Notes: generated by a model not told the origin, from the letters alone. Positions 7,074-14,693 are shown, counted from the stretch's first letter. The stretch is 34,280 nucleotides of DNA from Anaerococcus sp. AGMB09787 (GCF_022808955.1 NZ_JAKZEY010000015.1:1-34280); one strand, 5' to 3'. Numbers and translations are program-made.

Positions 7074-7525
7074 TAATTTATCCTTTCAAAACTATCATAG
7101 TGGTCTTCTGTATAATAAATGTTTAAGTCCTCATCATAGACTATTCTCTCGGCCCCTCGTCTGCCACCATCATAATTGACATCAGCTTCCTTGTAGTCAC
7201 CATCAGGCAAGGACCCTTCAAAGTTTCCAAAGTAATCTCCCCCTATGACTCCCTTATCGGTTACATCCCACAAATTACCTTCTGATGGCTCCCAACCAAG
7301 GTCAAGTGCTTCCTTCTTGGTGAGATAATTTTTGGGGAGCTTCTCGTATTCTATTAGGTAAGAAGTCACATCTTCTAGGGAGTAATAGGCCTCGTTTTCT
7401 TCTATCTTACTTTCGACCTGGGCATGTGGAGGTGGGGTATCCACGCTTTGGTTTGTAGGTAGGCATCCTGTTAAAGTTAAAATAATACTCGTTAGCAAAT
7501 AAAAAATATGTTTTTTGACTTTCAT
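7073..7525 (-). CDS. Barnase-like guanyl-preferring ribonuclease with lipoprotein signal
   Basis: This 150-residue protein has a lipoprotein signal peptide (lipobox L-T-G-C21), a Pro/Glu linker (22-45) and a barnase domain from 46 to the end. It aligns with barnase without large gaps through KLPKNYLTKKEALDLGW, GNLWDV, IGGDYF and KEADVNY. All catalytic positions are present: K70 (barnase K27), E113 (E73), R123 (R83), R127 (R87) and H142 (H102). The enzyme cleaves single-stranded RNA and should be active. Classical barnase is freely secreted; the cysteine after the lipobox suggests this one is tethered to the outer face of the membrane. AAGGAG precedes ATG 7525. It is the first gene of the operon, with barstar next. 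Confidence 0.92.
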   Translation of the reverse strand: MKVKKHIFYLLTSIILTLTGCLPTNQSVDTPPPHAQVESKIEENEAYYSLEDVTSYLIEYEKLPKNYLTKKEALDLGWEPSEGNLWDVTDKGVIGGDYFGNFEGSLPDGDYKEADVNYDGGRRGAERIVYDEDLNIYYTEDHYDSFERIN

Positions 7526-7546
7526 TTTAAATCTCCTTATAGTATA

Positions 7547-7555
7547 ATTATAGCA
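7547..7555 (-). promoter_or_regulatory. Extended -10 promoter of the barnase operon
   Basis: Minus strand TGC-TATAAT (7555-7547) is an extended -10 element, about 21 bp from the barnase start. The -10 lies within a perfect 10-bp palindrome TATAATTATA, and AGGAA-CT-TTCCT forms a second dyad around the -35 position. Either dyad could be a repressor site. The -35 itself is not consensus. Confidence 0.55.
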
Positions 7556-7611
7556 GACTTTGAGGAAAGTTCCTTAAAAAGAAAAAATTTAAAATTTTTT
7601 CAAAAAAATAT

Positions 7612-7640
7612 TTGACAAATATAAAAATACCTAGTATACT
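7612..7640 (+). promoter_or_regulatory. Promoter of tRNA-Pro
   Basis: TTGACA (7612-7617), exactly 17 bp, then TATACT (7635-7640), 20 bp before the mature tRNA 5' end. This is the strongest housekeeping promoter in the window. Confidence 0.9.
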
Positions 7641-7660
7641 ATAATAGTCAGTTGAAACAA

Positions 7661-7737
7661 CGGGGTGTGGCGCAGCTTGGTAGCGCGCGTGTTTTGGGAA
7701 CATGAGGTCGAAGGTTCGAATCCTTTCACCCCGACCA
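7661..7737 (+). tRNA. tRNA-Pro (anticodon TGG)
   Basis: The 77-nt gene includes an encoded CCA (7735-7737). The acceptor stem CGGGGTG pairs with CACCCCG. The anticodon stem CGTGT/ACATG closes the loop TTTGGGA, giving anticodon TGG, which reads proline CCN codons. The T-arm contains GGTTCGAATCC. It has its own promoter upstream and a hairpin terminator downstream, so it is a single-gene transcript. Confidence 0.97.
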
Positions 7738-7743
7738 TCATTT

Positions 7744-7767
7744 AAGCACATGAGAATGTGCTTTTTA
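7744..7767 (+). terminator. Terminator of tRNA-Pro
   Basis: AAGCACAT, loop GAGA, ATGTGCTT (7744-7763), followed by TTT. The 8-bp stem is perfect and starts seven bases after the CCA end. Confidence 0.88.
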
Positions 7768-7803
7768 TTTTACCCAAATTTCTTAAAAAATTTAAATTAT
7801 TTG

Positions 7804-7959
7804 GGGCTGGTGAAAACTATGAATAATCATCGTCCCATCGTTAGAAAGTTCTCTTAGACAATTTGAGGCAAGCCTGCCGGCTCATTGAGGCCAAATTGTC
7901 GTTAAGGTTCTTCTAACGATTTTGGGACGATTTATTCATTCTGCAGCAGCCCTTTTTTT
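7804..7959. repeat. 149-nt imperfect palindrome (long hairpin) ending in a T-tract; possible MITE or structured RNA
   Basis: The element begins GGGCTG (7804-7809) and ends CAGCCC (7947-7952), followed by seven T. The arms pair in blocks: ATGAATAA (7819-7826) with TTATTCAT (7932-7939); ATCGTCCC (7829-7836) with GGGACGAT (7924-7931); ATCGTTAGAA (7837-7846) with TTCTAACGAT (7911-7920); CTTA (7853-7856) with TAAG (7903-7906); GACAATTTG (7857-7865) with CAAATTGTC (7892-7900). About 45 pairs form, with small bulges and a 26-nt GC-rich apical region (7866-7891). It holds no ORF. It lies in the 275-bp gap between the tRNA-Pro terminator and the importer operon terminator. No second copy was seen in the window. 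Confidence 0.75.
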
Positions 7960-8015
7960 GCCTAGGTTAAAATTTTTTTCTAACCTTTAGTTTGATTTTC
8001 GCTAATTTTTCCTAC

Positions 8016-8040
8016 AAAAAAAGCCCCCACGGGGAGGACT
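8016..8040 (-). terminator. Terminator of the nucleoside importer operon
   Basis: Minus strand TCCCC-GTG-GGGGG hairpin followed by CTTTTTTT, directly after the last permease stop codon. The stem is short but GC-rich. Confidence 0.75.
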
Positions 8041-8041
8041 T

Positions 8042-8980
8042 TTATAGATCTTCTAGTTTTATATAAGCTTTACCACTAGCCTTTGGTGCTGATGATTTGC
8101 CCTTAAATATTATTAGTATCAATAGTGTTGCTATATATGGAATCATTGATATGAATTCTATTGGAAGGCCTATGCCAGTTGATCCTAGGTAGGTTGCTAT
8201 GGCTTGGGCTAGTCCAAAGAATAAAGATCCTATCAAAACACCTTGTGGTTTCCAGTTACCAAATATAACAGTTACTAGGGCGATGTAGCCTTGACCTGCT
8301 ATAAGGGTTGGTGAGAAGGACGATACTACAGCAAGGGACATGGATGCTCCACCAAGGCCTGCCATAAAGCCTGAGAAAATTACACAGCCATATCTAATCC
8401 TTGATACGTTGATGTTTAAGGTCTCACAAGCCTTAGGATGCTCACCAACAGCTATAATTCTTAGTCCAAGTTTTGTCTTGTAGAGTATAAAGAAAAGTAC
8501 TACAACCATGATAAAGGCAATATAAACTGTTGCATATTGACCGAAGATGTTGTTAAAGGCTTGGTTATTTACTAGTCCCCTAAAGAGTCTTGGAATTTTA
8601 TTTTCAAGTGGTATTGAAGGAGTTTGGGTTGCTCCATCAAAGAACAATCTTGCTAGGAAGAGGGCAAGTCCAGGAGCTAGCGTATTGATAGCTATACCTG
8701 AAATAGTTTGATCTCCTGCAAGACTTACTGATATAAAGGTATGGATAAGTCCAAATGCTGCTCCAGCAAGCCCCCCTGCCAAGAAAGCAAGCCAAGGATT
8801 ACCTAGCTTGAATCCAACCACAGCACCAGTCAAAGCCCCTATGGTCATCATTCCTTCTAGTCCTATATTTACTACACCAGATTTCTCACTCATCATTCCT
8901 CCAAGTCCTGTCAGTAGGACTGGAGCTGCGTTAGAGAAGGTATTTCCTATAATTAATGCAAGTATTGTTAAGTTAATCAT
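8042..8980 (-). CDS. Nucleoside-type ABC importer permease 2 (NupQ/YufQ-like)
   Basis: This 312-residue polytopic membrane protein is of the BPD_transp_2 class (branched-chain amino acid/sugar/nucleoside permeases). It has about eight hydrophobic segments, and the family motif GLEGMMTIGALTGAVVGF lies near residues 40-57. The conserved cytoplasmic loop GLRIIAVGEHPKACETLNINV near 172-192 contacts the ATPase. It is the second of two non-identical permeases and overlaps the first by an ATGA junction. It is the last gene of the importer operon before the terminator. Homology to the Bacillus subtilis nupNOPQ system suggests nucleoside uptake; the substrate is inferred from the family. Confidence 0.9.
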   Translation of the reverse strand: MINLTILALIIGNTFSNAAPVLLTGLGGMMSEKSGVVNIGLEGMMTIGALTGAVVGFKLGNPWLAFLAGGLAGAAFGLIHTFISVSLAGDQTISGIAINTLAPGLALFLARLFFDGATQTPSIPLENKIPRLFRGLVNNQAFNNIFGQYATVYIAFIMVVVLFFILYKTKLGLRIIAVGEHPKACETLNINVSRIRYGCVIFSGFMAGLGGASMSLAVVSSFSPTLIAGQGYIALVTVIFGNWKPQGVLIGSLFFGLAQAIATYLGSTGIGLPIEFISMIPYIATLLILIIFKGKSSAPKASGKAYIKLEDL

Positions 8981-10134
8981 CTGACATCCTCCTCATTTTT
9001 TACCTTTTGTGCTTCTTCTTGGACATTCTTTAAGTTACGGTGTTTTCTTATCTTGGCCTTTATAATCCTAAATACCAAAGGCACAGCTGTAAATAGGATT
9101 ATGGTTCCTATTATGATTGAAATAATTTCACTTGGTACTCCCATAGCCCTTTGGAGGTTGCTACCTGCATATTTTAATGATCCAAAGAATAAGCCTGAGA
9201 AGATTACTCCTATCGGGTTGTTTGAAGCAAGTAAGGATACTGCTAGTCCATCAAAGCCGAAGTTTTGCATGGATGATAGGATTGATAGGTTGTAGGTAAA
9301 GCCAAGGACTTGGGTTACACCAGCCAAGGCACAGATAGCACCAGATATAGCCATGGATTGAACAATTTTTTTACCTGAATCAATACCACCATATTCGCTG
9401 GCTTCCTTATTTAGACCTACTGCCTTTAGCTTATAGCCGAGGGTTGTCTTATTTAGGATGAACCAAACTATAACTACTGCCACTATAGCAAGAATAGTAC
9501 CCCAGTGGATAGGCGCCCTAAAGAATTTGGAGAAAAATCCCTCAAACCTCTTAGCTGCATCTGTAAATAAAGTAATCTTGGCACTATCAGCTATATCAAA
9601 AGATCCCATAGAGTTTGGTTGTTGGTACCTATAAACGATAAAGTTTTGCAAATAAAAGGCTACCCAGTTAAGCATTATAGTTGAAATAACTTCATGGATA
9701 CCAAACTTGGACTTAATAAAGCCTGCCAAGGCTCCATAGGCTGCTCCACAAACCATAGTTACTATAATAGCAACTATTGGCAAGATTACTGGTGGAAGGT
9801 CAAGGAGATAGCCTACCAAGAAGCCAACTATAGTTCCTATAATAAATTGACCCTCAGCTCCCATATTAAATAGGCCTGTTTGGAAGGCAAAGCAGACACC
9901 AAGACCTGTGATAATTATAGGCGTTGAGTTTACTATGGCCCAGCCCATATGTCTAGGGGTTTTAAATACTCCCAAAAATAAGTTCTTAAATCCTTCTATA
10001 GGGTTATAGCCTGCTATAATTAAAACTATGGCTCCTACCAAAAGTCCTAAAAGGACTGATATAATCGTAAATAAAACCTTGGAGCTAGCTAATGACTTTT
10101 TAGATTTTTTCATTTTAACTGATTTCTCACTCAT
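8977..10134 (-). CDS. Nucleoside-type ABC importer permease 1 (NupP/YufP-like)
   Basis: The 385-residue membrane protein has a basic N-terminus (MSEKSVKMKKSKKSL) and roughly ten hydrophobic segments. Family-typical blocks are NMGAEGQFIIGTIVGFLVGY (about 91-110), KFGIHEVISTIMLNW, and the loop TLGYKLKAVGLNKEASEYGGI near 231-251, which matches the EAA-like ATPase contact. The C-terminal tail is charged. The start ATG overlaps the ATPase stop and is preceded by GGAGG. It pairs with the shorter permease encoded just downstream to form the channel. Confidence 0.9.
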   Translation of the reverse strand: MSEKSVKMKKSKKSLASSKVLFTIISVLLGLLVGAIVLIIAGYNPIEGFKNLFLGVFKTPRHMGWAIVNSTPIIITGLGVCFAFQTGLFNMGAEGQFIIGTIVGFLVGYLLDLPPVILPIVAIIVTMVCGAAYGALAGFIKSKFGIHEVISTIMLNWVAFYLQNFIVYRYQQPNSMGSFDIADSAKITLFTDAAKRFEGFFSKFFRAPIHWGTILAIVAVVIVWFILNKTTLGYKLKAVGLNKEASEYGGIDSGKKIVQSMAISGAICALAGVTQVLGFTYNLSILSSMQNFGFDGLAVSLLASNNPIGVIFSGLFFGSLKYAGSNLQRAMGVPSEIISIIIGTIILFTAVPLVFRIIKAKIRKHRNLKNVQEEAQKVKNEEDVR

Positions 10135-11656
10135 TGCTTCCTCCTGCCATAAGTCTTCCTATTTCAAAAGCATCAGTCTTCTTAGGGTCTCTTTCTCCTA
10201 CGATCTTTCCATCAAAGATGACTGCAATCCTATCTGATAGGTCCATAATCTCATCTAATTCGAAACTAATAAGAAGGACTGCCTTGTTTGCATTTCTAAG
10301 CTCTACTAGGTATTGGTGGATAAATTCTATAGCTCCTACATCAAGTCCCCTAGTAGGTTGAGCTGCTATGAGGACATCAGGATTATTTGAAATCTCTCTA
10401 GCAATAATAACCTTTTGTTGGTTACCACCTGATAAAGAGCCTGCTTGCTCATTTATATTTGTAGGACGGATGTCAAATTTTTCGACCAGGTCCCTGGCAT
10501 TTTCTGCTATATTAGAGAAGTTTAGCCTACCCTTAGTTGAAAATGGCTCTTCGCTTACCCTCTCTAGGATAAGATTGTCCTTGATAGGGTATTCTAGGAT
10601 AAGTCCCCTCTTTTGCCTATCTTCTGGTATAGAATTCATGCCTGTATCTAGGACCTTCTTGGTGGAAGCATTGGTAATGTCTACTCCATTTAGGGTAACC
10701 TTGCCCTTGCTTACCTTTCTCATTCCTGTTATGGCATCTATAAGCTCAGTTTGGCCATTGCCATCAACTCCGGCTATACCTAGGATTTCTCCTGCATGGA
10801 GCTTTAGGTTAAGTCCCTTTAGGGCATCTATGCCCCTCTTATCCTTAACCCAGAGGTCTTCGATATTTAATACAACTCCTCCCCTTTGGATTTCTTTTTT
10901 GTCTACATTGAAGCTAACATCCCTACCTACCATCTTTTCAGCTAGGGTGTTTTCGTCTACCTCATCAACCATAACCTTATCGATAAACTTACCCCTTCTA
11001 ATGATGGTACAGGTATCAGCCATGGCCTTGATCTCAGCAAGTTTGTGGGTTATGATTATAACGCTTTTGCCAAGCTTGGTTAGCCTTTCTACAATATCTA
11101 TAAACTCTACTATCTCTTGTGGGGTAAGTACTGCTGTTGGCTCGTCAAATATAAGGATATCTGCTCCATGGTATAAGGCCTTTAGGATCTCAACCCTTTG
11201 TTGCATACCTACTGATATATCTTCAATCTTATCCTTTAGATTTATAGATAGGTTAAAGTCTTTACTTAGTTTTTCTACCTCAGCGTAAGCTTCTTTTCTA
11301 TCAAGAAAAGGTCCTTGGGTTTTTTCGTAACCAAGAATAATATTTTCTGTTACAGTAAGTGGCTCGATCAACATAAAGTGTTGATGGACCATACCAATTC
11401 CTGCCTCAATTGCAGCCCTTGGCGTCATATGGTCATAGGTCTTGCCATTTATTGTAATAGTTCCCCCATTTGGTGGAAACATTCCATAGAGGATGTTCAT
11501 AAGGGTGGTTTTGCCTGCACCATTTTCTCCCAAAATAGCGTGAACTTCGCTCTTGTGAAGGTCGAAGTCGATATTTGTTAGAACTTGGTTTGTACCAAAA
11601 CTCTTACTTATGTTCCTCATGCTTACAACTGGGGCTTCATTAAAATAATCTTTCAT
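10127..11656 (-). CDS. Nucleoside-type ABC importer ATPase with two nucleotide-binding domains (NupO/YufO-like)
   Basis: The 509-residue protein is a tandem ATPase. The first half has a canonical Walker A GENGAGKTT (about 43-51), signature-region SVGMQQRVEILKAL and Walker B ILIFDEPTAVL. The second half has a degenerate Walker A (GVDGNGQTEL), signature LSGGNQQKV and ISNNPDVLIAAQPTRGLD in place of the usual Walker B DEP. This asymmetry is usual for sugar/nucleoside tandem ATPases (RbsA, YufO). AGGGGG precedes ATG 11656. A terminator separates it from the upstream binding-protein gene, and it overlaps the following permease gene by 8 bp. Confidence 0.94.
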   Translation of the reverse strand: MKDYFNEAPVVSMRNISKSFGTNQVLTNIDFDLHKSEVHAILGENGAGKTTLMNILYGMFPPNGGTITINGKTYDHMTPRAAIEAGIGMVHQHFMLIEPLTVTENIILGYEKTQGPFLDRKEAYAEVEKLSKDFNLSINLKDKIEDISVGMQQRVEILKALYHGADILIFDEPTAVLTPQEIVEFIDIVERLTKLGKSVIIITHKLAEIKAMADTCTIIRRGKFIDKVMVDEVDENTLAEKMVGRDVSFNVDKKEIQRGGVVLNIEDLWVKDKRGIDALKGLNLKLHAGEILGIAGVDGNGQTELIDAITGMRKVSKGKVTLNGVDITNASTKKVLDTGMNSIPEDRQKRGLILEYPIKDNLILERVSEEPFSTKGRLNFSNIAENARDLVEKFDIRPTNINEQAGSLSGGNQQKVIIAREISNNPDVLIAAQPTRGLDVGAIEFIHQYLVELRNANKAVLLISFELDEIMDLSDRIAVIFDGKIVGERDPKKTDAFEIGRLMAGGSNE

Positions 11657-11740
11657 AGAATATCCCCCTCTGCTAAATTCATTTCTTTATCCTATCATAT
11701 CATAAAACGAAAAAAATTAATATCTTTTAAAATTTTTTGC

Positions 11741-11769
11741 AAAAAAAAGAAGCGGACTCATCCGCCTCT
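11741..11769 (-). terminator. Intrinsic terminator between binding-protein gene and ATPase gene
   Basis: Minus strand AGAGGCGGA, loop TGAG, TCCGCTTCT (11769-11748, one G-U pair), followed by eight T. It lies ten bases after the BMP stop codon. Partial read-through would give more binding protein than transporter. Confidence 0.9.
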
Positions 11770-11778
11770 TACTTATTC

Positions 11779-12912
11779 TTATTTTTCGTAGCCTAGTTTT
11801 GTGAATTCTTCTTCGTTTTGTGGAACTTCGATTTCGCCTGCTACGATTTTTTCTCTAAGTTCTTCTACCTTGTCTTTGATTTCTTGGCTAACTAGGTCAT
11901 TTGGACCATAAGCTAGGTCTACTGCCTTACCATCAGCTAAGGTAAAGTCTCTTGTTGTACCACCTTCAAATTTTCCACTAGCTAAATCATCTACTACGAT
12001 CTTAATAGCATCGCCTACACCCTTGATTGTAGATACAAGCATGTTATCTGGAGCTTCTTCTCCTTGATCTCTATCAACACCAATTACCCATTTATCATTT
12101 TCTTTTGCAGCTTCAATTACGCCTATTCCTGTACCACCAGCAGCGTGCATTACAACGTCTGCACCTGATTGATACATTTGGTTAGCTATATTTTTTCCTG
12201 CAGCTTGGTCAGCATAGCTGTTTGCATATTGAACATCGACTTTGATTTCTTTGCCCTTTTCCTTAGCAGCTTCTGCTATACCAGCTCTAAAACCATATTC
12301 AAATCTATCGATTACATCAGATACTTGTCCACCTACAAATCCAACATGGTTAGATTCACTCTTCATACCTGCAATGTAGCCAGCTAGAAATGAGTTTTGG
12401 TGGTCAGCAAAGGTAATTCCTAGTAAGTTTTCTTGCTCTTCGATATTTGCATTATCAATTATGGCATATTTTTGATCTGGGTTTGTATCAGCAGCTTCGC
12501 TAGTATCGTTATATAGGGCATATCCTACTGTAAGGATAAGGTCTGATCCGCTATCCAAGGCACTCTCTAGGTTTGGTTGGTAGTCAGCATCTGAGTGTGA
12601 TTCGATATAATCAAATTCTACCTTTCCTTCGTCCTTGTATGCGTTTAGTCCTTCATAAGCTGATTGGTTAAATGACTTATCATTTACCCCACCTTCATCG
12701 GTAACCATAGTAACTTTTACAACTTCTTCTGATGGAGTCTCACTTGCTGCTCCTTCGTTCTCTGTGCTTGTTGCTTCTTCTGATGTTGCTACTGTTGCAT
12801 TTTCAGCTGATGTGTCTTCAGCATTTTCTGTATTAGCATTGTTTCCACAAGCTGCTAGAGCAACAGATAATGATAGTACAGAGACAATAGACATAATTTT
12901 ATTGATTTTCAT
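11779..12912 (-). CDS. BMP family lipoprotein, nucleoside-binding protein of the ABC importer
   Basis: The 377-residue protein starts with a lipoprotein signal peptide (lipobox L-A-A-C22), then a Glu/Thr/Ser/Ala-rich linker (about 25-65), then a BMP/PnrA periplasmic-binding fold. Family blocks are VTMVTDEGGVNDKSFNQSAYEGL, the DSGSDLILTVGYAL region, and GFVGGQVSDVIDRFEYGFRAGI. The PnrA/TmpC/Med-type proteins bind purine nucleosides on the outer membrane face and pass them to the permeases. A strong AGGAGGG site precedes ATG 12912. It is the first gene of the importer transcript and is followed by a strong terminator, then the ATPase gene. Confidence 0.95.
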   Translation of the reverse strand: MKINKIMSIVSVLSLSVALAACGNNANTENAEDTSAENATVATSEEATSTENEGAASETPSEEVVKVTMVTDEGGVNDKSFNQSAYEGLNAYKDEGKVEFDYIESHSDADYQPNLESALDSGSDLILTVGYALYNDTSEAADTNPDQKYAIIDNANIEEQENLLGITFADHQNSFLAGYIAGMKSESNHVGFVGGQVSDVIDRFEYGFRAGIAEAAKEKGKEIKVDVQYANSYADQAAGKNIANQMYQSGADVVMHAAGGTGIGVIEAAKENDKWVIGVDRDQGEEAPDNMLVSTIKGVGDAIKIVVDDLASGKFEGGTTRDFTLADGKAVDLAYGPNDLVSQEIKDKVEELREKIVAGEIEVPQNEEEFTKLGYEK

Positions 12913-12948
12913 AAATTCCCTCCTAATTAATCTACTGCTTACAAATTT

Positions 12949-12977
12949 ATTCTATAAGATAAAGTAACTTTTGTCTA
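12949..12977 (-). promoter_or_regulatory. Promoter of the nucleoside importer operon
   Basis: Minus strand TAGACA (12977-12972), 17-bp spacer, TAGAAT (12954-12949); each box matches 5 of 6 consensus positions. A perfect A/T dyad, AAAATTAAA/TTTAATTTT (12981-13003), lies just upstream. It may act as an UP-like element or as a weak end for the sugar transferase transcript. No purine riboswitch was seen. Confidence 0.6.
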
Positions 12978-13050
12978 GTTAAAATTAAAGTTTTTTTAAT
13001 TTTCTGTAAAATTTATATTAAATTCTAGCAAAATATCCCTAGCTCATCCA

Positions 13051-13659
13051 TTACTTAAATTCTTCGTCTTGTTTTTCTCCCTCGCTAATGCCTTCTGATG
13101 ATAGGACTTGGGGGATGGTTTTTAGGATTATCTTTAGGTCGTTGATGAAGGTTACATGCTCTGCATAGAGACCATCAATCTTGGCCTTTTTGGCAGGTGG
13201 TAGGTTGTCCCTTCCTGATATTTGACTAAGGCCTGTAATCCCTGGTCTAAGCCTTGAAGCCCCATACTCTTCTCTAAGCTCTATTAACTCTTTTTCCTTG
13301 AGAATAACAGGTCTTGGCCCAACTATTGCCATATCCCCCTTCACTATATTTATTAGTTGGGGAAGTTCATCAATGGAAGTCTTTCTTATGAAGGCCCCCA
13401 CCTTGGTTATATAGGACTCGGCATTGGATAGTGCCCAGGTCGCTTGGTTTTTAGGAGCATCTGTCCTCATAGACCTAAATTTGATGCACTTAAAGGGGAT
13501 GCTATCCCTCCCTGACCTATCTTGGATGAAGAATACCTTCCCCTTGGGATCTTCGATTTTAATAGCAAGAGCCGTTATTAAAAATATTGGGGATAGGACA
13601 ATAAGGCCAAGGCCAGCTAGAATCCTATCCATTATATTTTTCACATACTTTTCATACAT
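13051..13659 (-). CDS. Monotopic phosphoglycosyl transferase (bacterial sugar transferase family)
   Basis: The 202-residue protein is a PglC-like core without the extra membrane domain of WbaP. It has an N-terminal membrane hairpin (about 8-32, ending in IEDP), KFRSMRTDA, the catalytic Asp-Glu in TSIDELPQL, GDMAIVGPRP and RLRPGITGLSQISGR. These enzymes move a sugar-1-phosphate from a UDP-sugar to undecaprenyl phosphate, the first step of surface polysaccharide or glycoprotein glycan synthesis. I chose ATG 13659, because GGAGA lies just before it; the GTG at 13671 would abut the upstream stop. No other glycan genes are adjacent, so it is an isolated initiator. The sugar is unknown. Confidence 0.9.
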   Translation of the reverse strand: MYEKYVKNIMDRILAGLGLIVLSPIFLITALAIKIEDPKGKVFFIQDRSGRDSIPFKCIKFRSMRTDAPKNQATWALSNAESYITKVGAFIRKTSIDELPQLINIVKGDMAIVGPRPVILKEKELIELREEYGASRLRPGITGLSQISGRDNLPPAKKAKIDGLYAEHVTFINDLKIILKTIPQVLSSEGISEGEKQDEEFK

Positions 13660-13671
13660 AACTTTCTCCAC

Positions 13672-14370
13672 TTATAGGTCAAATAATCCAAGTTCCTCTT
13701 CGGATAGTTCCCTATATTCTCCTTCAGCCAGGTGGACATCGAGGGCTAAATCCCCTATGGCTACCCTCTTAAGCTCTACTACTTCGTTGTCATTGTTTGA
13801 AAATAGCCTCTTAACCAGGTGAAATTTCCCCTCGCTTACCTTGACCAAGGCCTTCTTATCATCAATTATTTCTAGCTCAGCTGGTCTTGCTGTATAATCA
13901 TCTTCCTTGATATAGACTCCCTCAGCAAAGACCTCCACTAGACTTGGGTCAATCTTATCACGTGTCGCTACCTCGTAGGTCTTAAATATTTTGGAATTAG
14001 GGCTTGTTACCTTGTGGATAAATTTCCCATCAGTTGATAAGATCAAAAGCCCTCTAGTATCCTTATCAAGTCTACCGGCTATTCCTATATCTAGATTCCT
14101 ATAAAAGTCATCTAATAGGTCTACAACCGTCTCATCCCTATCGACTGTCGCTGATAGGACTCCCTTGGGTTTGTTCATCATAAGGTAGATATTTTCAAAA
14201 TAATCTACAGGAACCCCCATATAGTAAACTTCGTCTACATCAGGATCCACATCAATAGATGTGTCCTTTACGACTTCTCCATTTACAATAATTGCTCCTT
14301 TTTTTGCATTTCTCTTTATATTTTTACGACTATCAAGGCCGCTATTTCCAATCATCTTATCTAATCTCAT
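13672..14370 (-). CDS. 16S rRNA pseudouridine synthase, RsuA family
   Basis: The 232-residue protein has an N-terminal S4 RNA-binding domain (about 1-50; RLDKMIGNSGLDSRKNIKRNAKKGAI in parts) and a C-terminal synthase domain. The catalytic aspartate lies in GRLDKDTRGLLILSTDG near residue 100. The MNKPKGVLSA and KLRxxK-like segments fit RsuA, which isomerises U516 of 16S rRNA. The RluB/RluF families are close alternatives. The ATG overlaps the PadR stop (ATGA), so both are translated from one message. The sugar transferase gene follows 12 bp later. Confidence 0.9.
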   Translation of the reverse strand: MRLDKMIGNSGLDSRKNIKRNAKKGAIIVNGEVVKDTSIDVDPDVDEVYYMGVPVDYFENIYLMMNKPKGVLSATVDRDETVVDLLDDFYRNLDIGIAGRLDKDTRGLLILSTDGKFIHKVTSPNSKIFKTYEVATRDKIDPSLVEVFAEGVYIKEDDYTARPAELEIIDDKKALVKVSEGKFHLVKRLFSNNDNEVVELKRVAIGDLALDVHLAEGEYRELSEEELGLFDL

Positions 14371-14693
14371 TGTGGACCTCTCTTGAGTATCTTATTAACT
14401 GCTTCCTCTAATTCATAGTAGGACTTATAAAAGTCATCCAAATAATCTCGCCCCTTGGCTGTTATATAATAATATTTTCTCTTTGGGCCTATCTTTGACT
14501 TCTTGTAGGCGCCTAGGATGAGTCCTTTTTTGGATAATCTAAGGAGTATAGGATATACTGTACCTTCAGTCATCGTATAAAATCCACTATTTTTTAACTC
14601 TTCAACTATCTCGTAGCCATAAGTTTCGTTATTTTTTATAATGTGGAGGATTATCCCGTCTATAACTCCCTTTAACATTTGACTTTCTATCAT
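14367..14693 (-). CDS. PadR family transcriptional regulator
   Basis: The 108-residue protein is a PadR-type winged helix: MLKGVIDGIILHIIKN opening helix, NETYGYEIVEEL, the recognition region MTEGTVYPILLRLSKKGLI and the wing KRKYYYITAKGRDYL, then a single C-terminal dimerisation helix (PadR-s2 subfamily). AGGAAGG precedes ATG 14693. It probably represses its own promoter. It is coupled to the pseudouridine synthase gene, an odd partner, so its main targets may lie elsewhere. No transporter that it would usually control is adjacent. Confidence 0.92.
   Translation of the reverse strand: MIESQMLKGVIDGIILHIIKNNETYGYEIVEELKNSGFYTMTEGTVYPILLRLSKKGLILGAYKKSKIGPKRKYYYITAKGRDYLDDFYKSYYELEEAVNKILKRGPQ

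Noticed and set aside
7548-7751. 67-codon minus-strand ORF beginning MCLNDGRGERIRTFD
   Set aside because: It is the reverse complement of tRNA-Pro and its flanks, a well-known false ORF.
10368-11288. 306-codon plus-strand ORF
   Set aside because: It lies entirely antisense to the tandem ATPase gene, whose motifs are intact. It has no ribosome site, and its serine/leucine-rich content is typical of antisense frames.
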